Positions 17,701-20,610 of a DNA stretch of 20,610 nucleotides are shown here, in pieces. The stretch is from Bacteroidota bacterium (GTDB taxonomy: Bacteria > Bacteroidota > Bacteroidia > Bacteroidales > F082). The translations under genes and the position numbers were made by a program. Below the pieces are notes generated by a model. That model made no database searches. It worked only from the letters and a program-made list of their open reading frames with translations, and was not told the origin of the DNA. Positions within the stretch are counted from its first letter, which is position 1, and every line of letters starts with the position of its first letter. Where the stretch lies: assembly GCA_002686705.1 (NCBI GenBank), contig NYYH01000035.1, positions 23,368 to 43,977 on the forward strand, given 5' to 3'.

Positions 17701-18323
17701 CATATAATGTAGAAAGATTAGTACCTTGGAGAACTCTTACAGGCAGACAACACCTATACCTTGACCATGAGGGTTATATAAAATTCGGAGAGAATCTCCC
17801 AACGTACAAACCTTCACCAAAACCTGAAGCATATGGAGAATTAAAAGTTTCAGTGGCCGAGGGGAAGGCAAGAGTGCTAAACGTACTTACCCCACATGGA
17901 AAATGGCATATTCATTCAACATACGGAGATACTTTGAGAATGCTTTCATTATCAAGAGGTATGGAGCCATGTTGGTTGAGTGAAACAGATGCCGATGAGA
18001 TGGGAATTGAAGATAATGATTGGGTTGAAGTTTTTAACGATAATGGTGTATACTGTACAAGGGCATGTGTAAGCTCTAGGATACCTAAAGGAATTTGCAT
18101 TGTTTACCATTCACCTGAGAGAACTTATACACAGCCCAAATCACAAGTAAGGGGAAACAGAAGAGGTGGTGGACATAATAGTTTTACACGAGTTCATTTA
18201 AAACCCAATTTGTTAATGGGAGGCTATGGTCAGTTTACTTTCCATTTTAATTATTGGGGTCCTGTTGGCGTTAACAGGGATACTCATGTAATAGTAAAAA
18301 AAATGACCAAAGTAGTTTTTTAA
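14712..18323 (+). CDS. narG: Respiratory nitrate reductase alpha subunit
   Basis: NarG holds the bis-MGD molybdenum site that reduces nitrate to nitrite, plus the FS0 [4Fe-4S] cluster. The 1203 residues are close to the usual length of about 1,200-1,250 and similar to E. coli NarG throughout. FS0 ligands are His33, Cys37, Cys41 and Cys76. Asp220 in [14 protein letters not shown] matches the molybdenum-ligating Asp222 of E. coli. There is no twin-arginine signal, so the catalytic subunits face the cytoplasm, unlike the periplasm-facing form of archaea and some bacteria. Other conserved stretches are [16 protein letters not shown] and the C-terminal [16 protein letters not shown]. It would form NarGHI with the genes that follow. 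The nitrite made inside must be exported or reduced; no transporter or nitrite reductase is visible in the window. Confidence 0.98.
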   Translation: MSWIEDLISPKTRKWEEFYHNRFQHDKTVRSTHGVNCTGGCSWNIHVKDGIVVWETQALDYPLLEKSLPPYEPRGCQRGISYSWYLYSPIRVKYPLIRGALVDLFREEKRKTGDPVIAWQNIQSNPKKRKKYQNARGKGGFRRIKWDEALEIIGAANISTVKKYGPDRIIGFSPIPAMSMISYAAGSRFLQLMGGVNLSFYDWYCDLPNSYPEVWGEQTDVCESADWYNSKFIAVMGANLGMTRTPDVHFFSESRHNGTKTVVLSPDFSMVSKYADQWIPLHAGQDGAFWMAVTHVILKEFHYDKKVEYFIDYVKKYTDCPYLVELVKDKDGYVAGKMLRANKVKQYEKIENGDWKFLNIDEKSGELVCPGGSSGHRWDGKDGNWNMKYEDAENGKKYEPVLSLIDKNDEICQVTFDDFSKTKKSQRGVPVKHIDTLNGKVTVATIYDVLMAQYGIDRGLGGDYPTSYNDNEQTYTPAWQELYTGISKETVIQFAREWSVTAEKTNGKCMIIIGAGINHWFHNNLIYRAGTMALIFTGCVGKNGGGINHYVGQEKLAPMDSWGSIMSGKDWQPAVRLQQAPIWHYINSDQWRYDGNQADYNTVPENELSQQHTADLVAKAVKNGWMPFYPQYNKSNLDIVKDAQNDGAIEDDDIKKHIVDKLKSKELIHSVTDPDNEINFPRVWFIWRGNALMSSAKGHEYFLKHYLGTHHNDVAEESGKDFVKDLIWKDKGAEGKMDLVVDLNFRMDTSALYSDIVLPAASWYEKSDLNSTDMHSFIHPLDAAIPPVWEAKSDWEIFREIAKSTSKLAETHMPDPVKDVVNVPLQHDTKAEISQTDIKDWSKGECEPIPGKTMHGLAIVERDYTQIYNKFISLGENIRNGLGAHGNSYQCEDIYEEMLEDRDHVQKINGVTYPSLKDDREACEAIMQLSTLTNGELSHRAYVNAEKRTGMKLTDLIDGSQEKRISYKDLQIQPQRYNNSPLWSGLMNNGRAYTAYSYNVERLVPWRTLTGRQHLYLDHEGYIKFGENLPTYKPSPKPEAYGELKVSVAEGKARVLNVLTPHGKWHIHSTYGDTLRMLSLSRGMEPCWLSETDADEMGIEDNDWVEVFNDNGVYCTRACVSSRIPKGICIVYHSPERTYTQPKSQVRGNRRGGGHNSFTRVHLKPNLLMGGYGQFTFHFNYWGPVGVNRDTHVIVKKMTKVVF

Positions 18324-18358
18324 CTAAATAAAGAAGGATACAATAAATAATTAAGATT

Positions 18359-19849
18359 ATGGATATTAGGTCACAAATAGGAATGGTTTTTCATTTAGAT
18401 AAATGCATAGGGTGTCATACATGCTCTATTGCCTGCAAAAATATCTGGACTGACAGGAAAGGTGCTGAGTATATGTGGTGGAATAATGTGGAAACCAAAC
18501 CAGGTACAGGTTATCCAACCAAATGGGAAGACCAGAGCATATACAAAGGTGGATGGGAAAAGTTTGGTAAATCACTTAAATTAGTCGGTGCTGGAAAGGC
18601 GAAAGGTATTGGCAATATATTTCACAACCCGAATATGCCTACCGTTGGAGATTATTACGAACCCTGGACATATAATTACGAGAACCTTTTCAATGCACCA
18701 GAAGGCGATGATCAACCTGTTGCAAGACCGATTTCCTTAATAACCGGTGAAAATATAGACGTTATGGCCGGCCCAAATTGGGATGATGATTTAAGTGGAT
18801 CAAAGGATTATGCCAGACAAGATGTTAACCTTGATAAAGTTACTGAACAAGAAAAACAAGCCATGTTTCAGCTTGAAAGAATGGTGATGTTTTATCTTCC
18901 AAGGATATGCAATCACTGTCTCAACCCTGCGTGCGTTGCAGCATGTCCGTCTGGGGCAATTTACAAAAGAGGTGAGGATGGTGTTGTTTTAATAAACCAG
19001 AACAAGTGTCGTGCCTGGAGAATGTGTGTCACTGCTTGCCCTTATAAAAAAAGTTATTATAATTGGAAAGGTGGCAAATCGGAAAAATGTATTTTGTGTT
19101 TTCCACGACTAGAATCGGGTCAGATACCTGCATGCATGCATTCATGTGTAGGAAGAATCAGGTACCTTGGAGCTATGCTATACGATGCCGACAGAATTAA
19201 AGAAATAGCAACTTGTGATGAAACGGAGATTGTAAGAAAGCAAAGAGAGATTTACCTGGATCCGTTTGACGAAAAAGTTATTGATGCAGCTAAGAAGAAC
19301 GGAATAGCAGATTCAACCATTGAAGCAGCTCAGAAATCTCCTGTATGGAAATTTGTTAAGAAATGGGAGATTGCCCTACCATTGCACCCTGAATTCAGAA
19401 CAATGCCAAATTTGTTTTATGTACCACCATTACTACCGGCTATGGCAAGTGTGGAAAATTCAAAGTATCGTTTAACTAGTGATAGCCTCTGGGCAGGAAT
19501 TGAAAAATCAAGATTACCAGCCGAATATTTGGCTAGCCTGTTTTCAGCTGGAAATACAGGCGTTATAAATAACGTGTTAAAAAAATTGATGGCAGTACGC
19601 TTGCACAGAAGAGATGTAACAGTTGGTGATTTATCTGAGAAAGAGATTGAGTTTGCCCTTAATGATACAGGATTAACTGGTGAAATTGCCGATGATATAT
19701 TCAGATTGACATCACTCCCAAGATATAATGAGCGCTTTATAATACCTCCGGCACATAAAGAGGAAGCAAAAGAATTACTGATAAATACAGATGACCTTAA
19801 AGGTGGTGGTGGATTTGGGTTTAAAACCGGAACTGAAAGGATTCCTTAA
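18359..19849 (+). CDS. narH: Respiratory nitrate reductase beta (FeS) subunit
   Basis: NarH carries four iron-sulfur clusters that relay electrons from the NarI haems to NarG. The 496 residues begin with RSQIGMVFHLDKCIGCHTC, nearly the same as E. coli NarH. Cysteine groups lie at 16/19/22/26, 184/187/192/196, 217/223/227 and 244/247/259/263. The third group is CRAWRMC, with Trp220 in place of a Cys, which marks the [3Fe-4S] cluster of true NarH proteins. The C-terminal region (LPRYNERFIIPPAHKE, then GGGGFGF) also follows the family. It starts 35 bp after narG. Confidence 0.98.
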   Translation: MDIRSQIGMVFHLDKCIGCHTCSIACKNIWTDRKGAEYMWWNNVETKPGTGYPTKWEDQSIYKGGWEKFGKSLKLVGAGKAKGIGNIFHNPNMPTVGDYYEPWTYNYENLFNAPEGDDQPVARPISLITGENIDVMAGPNWDDDLSGSKDYARQDVNLDKVTEQEKQAMFQLERMVMFYLPRICNHCLNPACVAACPSGAIYKRGEDGVVLINQNKCRAWRMCVTACPYKKSYYNWKGGKSEKCILCFPRLESGQIPACMHSCVGRIRYLGAMLYDADRIKEIATCDETEIVRKQREIYLDPFDEKVIDAAKKNGIADSTIEAAQKSPVWKFVKKWEIALPLHPEFRTMPNLFYVPPLLPAMASVENSKYRLTSDSLWAGIEKSRLPAEYLASLFSAGNTGVINNVLKKLMAVRLHRRDVTVGDLSEKEIEFALNDTGLTGEIADDIFRLTSLPRYNERFIIPPAHKEEAKELLINTDDLKGGGGFGFKTGTERIP

Positions 19850-19859
19850 TAATATTAAA

Positions 19860-20444
19860 ATGAGAAAGTATTTATTAATTGCGGAGCTATTTGCTTATCC
19901 TTCATCTGATTTGCCTGATAATATTACGGCATGCGTAAATGAAATAACTAGTAATTATCCAGAGAGTATTAGTACTTTATCAAGTTTTGAAAAGCATTTG
20001 AACAGGCTGGATTTAGGGAAGCAAGAAGAATACTACAGCAAAACTTTTGATGTTAGCGCACAGTGTAGTATGGATTTAGGCTATGTTATATTTGGGGAGG
20101 ACTATAAAAGAGGAGAGTTTTTAGTTAAGATGAAAAATGAACAAAGATTGGCAGGCCATAATTTTGAAATTGAATTGGCCGACTACTTACCAAATGTACT
20201 TAGATTGCTCTATTATCATAAAAATAAAGATTTTGTAGAAGAACTTGCATATTGCATCACAATTCCAGCACTAAAAGAAATACTGAATAAATTCAAAGAT
20301 ACAGATAATGTATATCGGGAAATTCTAGTTATGTTGTTGAATATACTAGAAAAGGATTTTGGGCATAGCAACCGTGAACAAATAAATATCTCTAAAGAGA
20401 AGGATAATAAAGTGTTTCAGAAAGCTTGTAATGTTAAATGTTAA
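19860..20444 (+). CDS. narJ: Nitrate reductase assembly chaperone NarJ
   Basis: NarJ is a cytoplasmic TorD-family chaperone that holds NarG during cofactor insertion and membrane docking; it is not part of the mature enzyme. From ATG 19860 it has 194 residues. The frame is open upstream to 19791, but that part overlaps narH and reads unlike the family, so I chose the ATG 10 bp after the narH stop. Family features are the YYSKTFDVSAQCSMDLGYVIF segment (shortened form FDVSAQCSMDLGY), the FGEDYKRGEFLVKM segment, and ELADYLPNVLRLL with the conserved D-Y-L-P. Confidence 0.95.
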   Translation: MRKYLLIAELFAYPSSDLPDNITACVNEITSNYPESISTLSSFEKHLNRLDLGKQEEYYSKTFDVSAQCSMDLGYVIFGEDYKRGEFLVKMKNEQRLAGHNFEIELADYLPNVLRLLYYHKNKDFVEELAYCITIPALKEILNKFKDTDNVYREILVMLLNILEKDFGHSNREQINISKEKDNKVFQKACNVKC

Positions 20445-20455
20445 AAACTAAATAT

Positions 20456-20610
20456 ATGTTGAATAATTTTCTTTTCATCGGATTACCTTATATGTCAATC
20501 ACCATAATGTTGGTCGGTTCAATAGTAAGGTATAGGTCTAGAGGATATCAAGTTTCATCGTTGTCCTCACAATTTTTAGAAAGCAGAAAACTATTTTTTG
20601 GAACCAATCC
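20456..20610 (+). CDS. narI: Nitrate reductase gamma subunit NarI, 5' part only
   Basis: The first 51 codons of narI run off the window end. NarI is the membrane di-haem cytochrome b that oxidises quinol for NarGH. The visible part has the first membrane helix (about residues 5-24, FLFIGLPYMSITIMLVGSIV) followed by RYRSRGYQ and SSQFLESR, which matches the opening of E. coli NarI (RYDYGQY, then SSQMLDR). The haem-ligating histidines lie further downstream and cannot be seen. It starts 11 bp after narJ. Confidence 0.9.
   Translation, partial: MLNNFLFIGLPYMSITIMLVGSIVRYRSRGYQVSSLSSQFLESRKLFFGTN

Noticed and set aside
19791..19859. A longer NarJ beginning inside narH
   Set aside because: The extra 23 residues are simply the narH end read in another frame; the ATG at 19860 gives the expected NarJ length and N-terminus.

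Overview
The window looks like a Bacteroidota chromosome or metagenomic contig. The DNA is AT-rich and Shine-Dalgarno sequences are mostly absent. One strong promoter candidate matches the Bacteroidota form (TTTG, then TAnnTTTG). The gene content also fits: a fused alpha/beta 2-oxoacid dehydrogenase E1 and a complete alternative complex III (ACIII). No 16S or other rank marker is present, so I do not go below phylum.

Layout. (1) 1-498: non-coding, with an unusually GC-rich stretch (about 60-290) carrying an interrupted inverted repeat and a hairpin, then a good promoter. (2) 499-2544 (+): fused E1. (3) 2549-3768 (-): a secreted PagL-like acyloxyacyl hydrolase broken by an apparent one-base deletion. 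(4) 4060-5478 (+): a membrane-bound HAMP-PAS-LuxR regulator whose DNA-binding domain is cut off by an in-frame TAG at 5308-5310. (5) 5743-13975 (+): ACIII genes in the order actA-B-C-D-F-E. (6) 14012-14671 (+): a tail-anchored monohaem cytochrome c. (7) 14712 to the window end (+): narG, narH, narJ and the start of narI, a respiratory nitrate reductase with its active site on the cytoplasmic side.

How it may work together. From 5743 onward all genes lie on one strand with gaps of 0-51 bp and no visible terminator, so act, cytochrome and nar probably form one transcription unit. ACIII oxidises menaquinol and reduces periplasmic cytochrome c. It is usually found next to cytochrome oxidase genes; here a nitrate reductase takes that place. 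The cytochrome between the two modules is related to an extra monohaem domain inside this ActA, which carries seven CxxCH haem sites rather than the five of the canonical core. I infer a dedicated electron route linking ACIII to nitrate respiration, or to later denitrification enzymes beyond the window. This physical link is the main point of interest. The two genes upstream are both disrupted, by real mutation or by sequence error.
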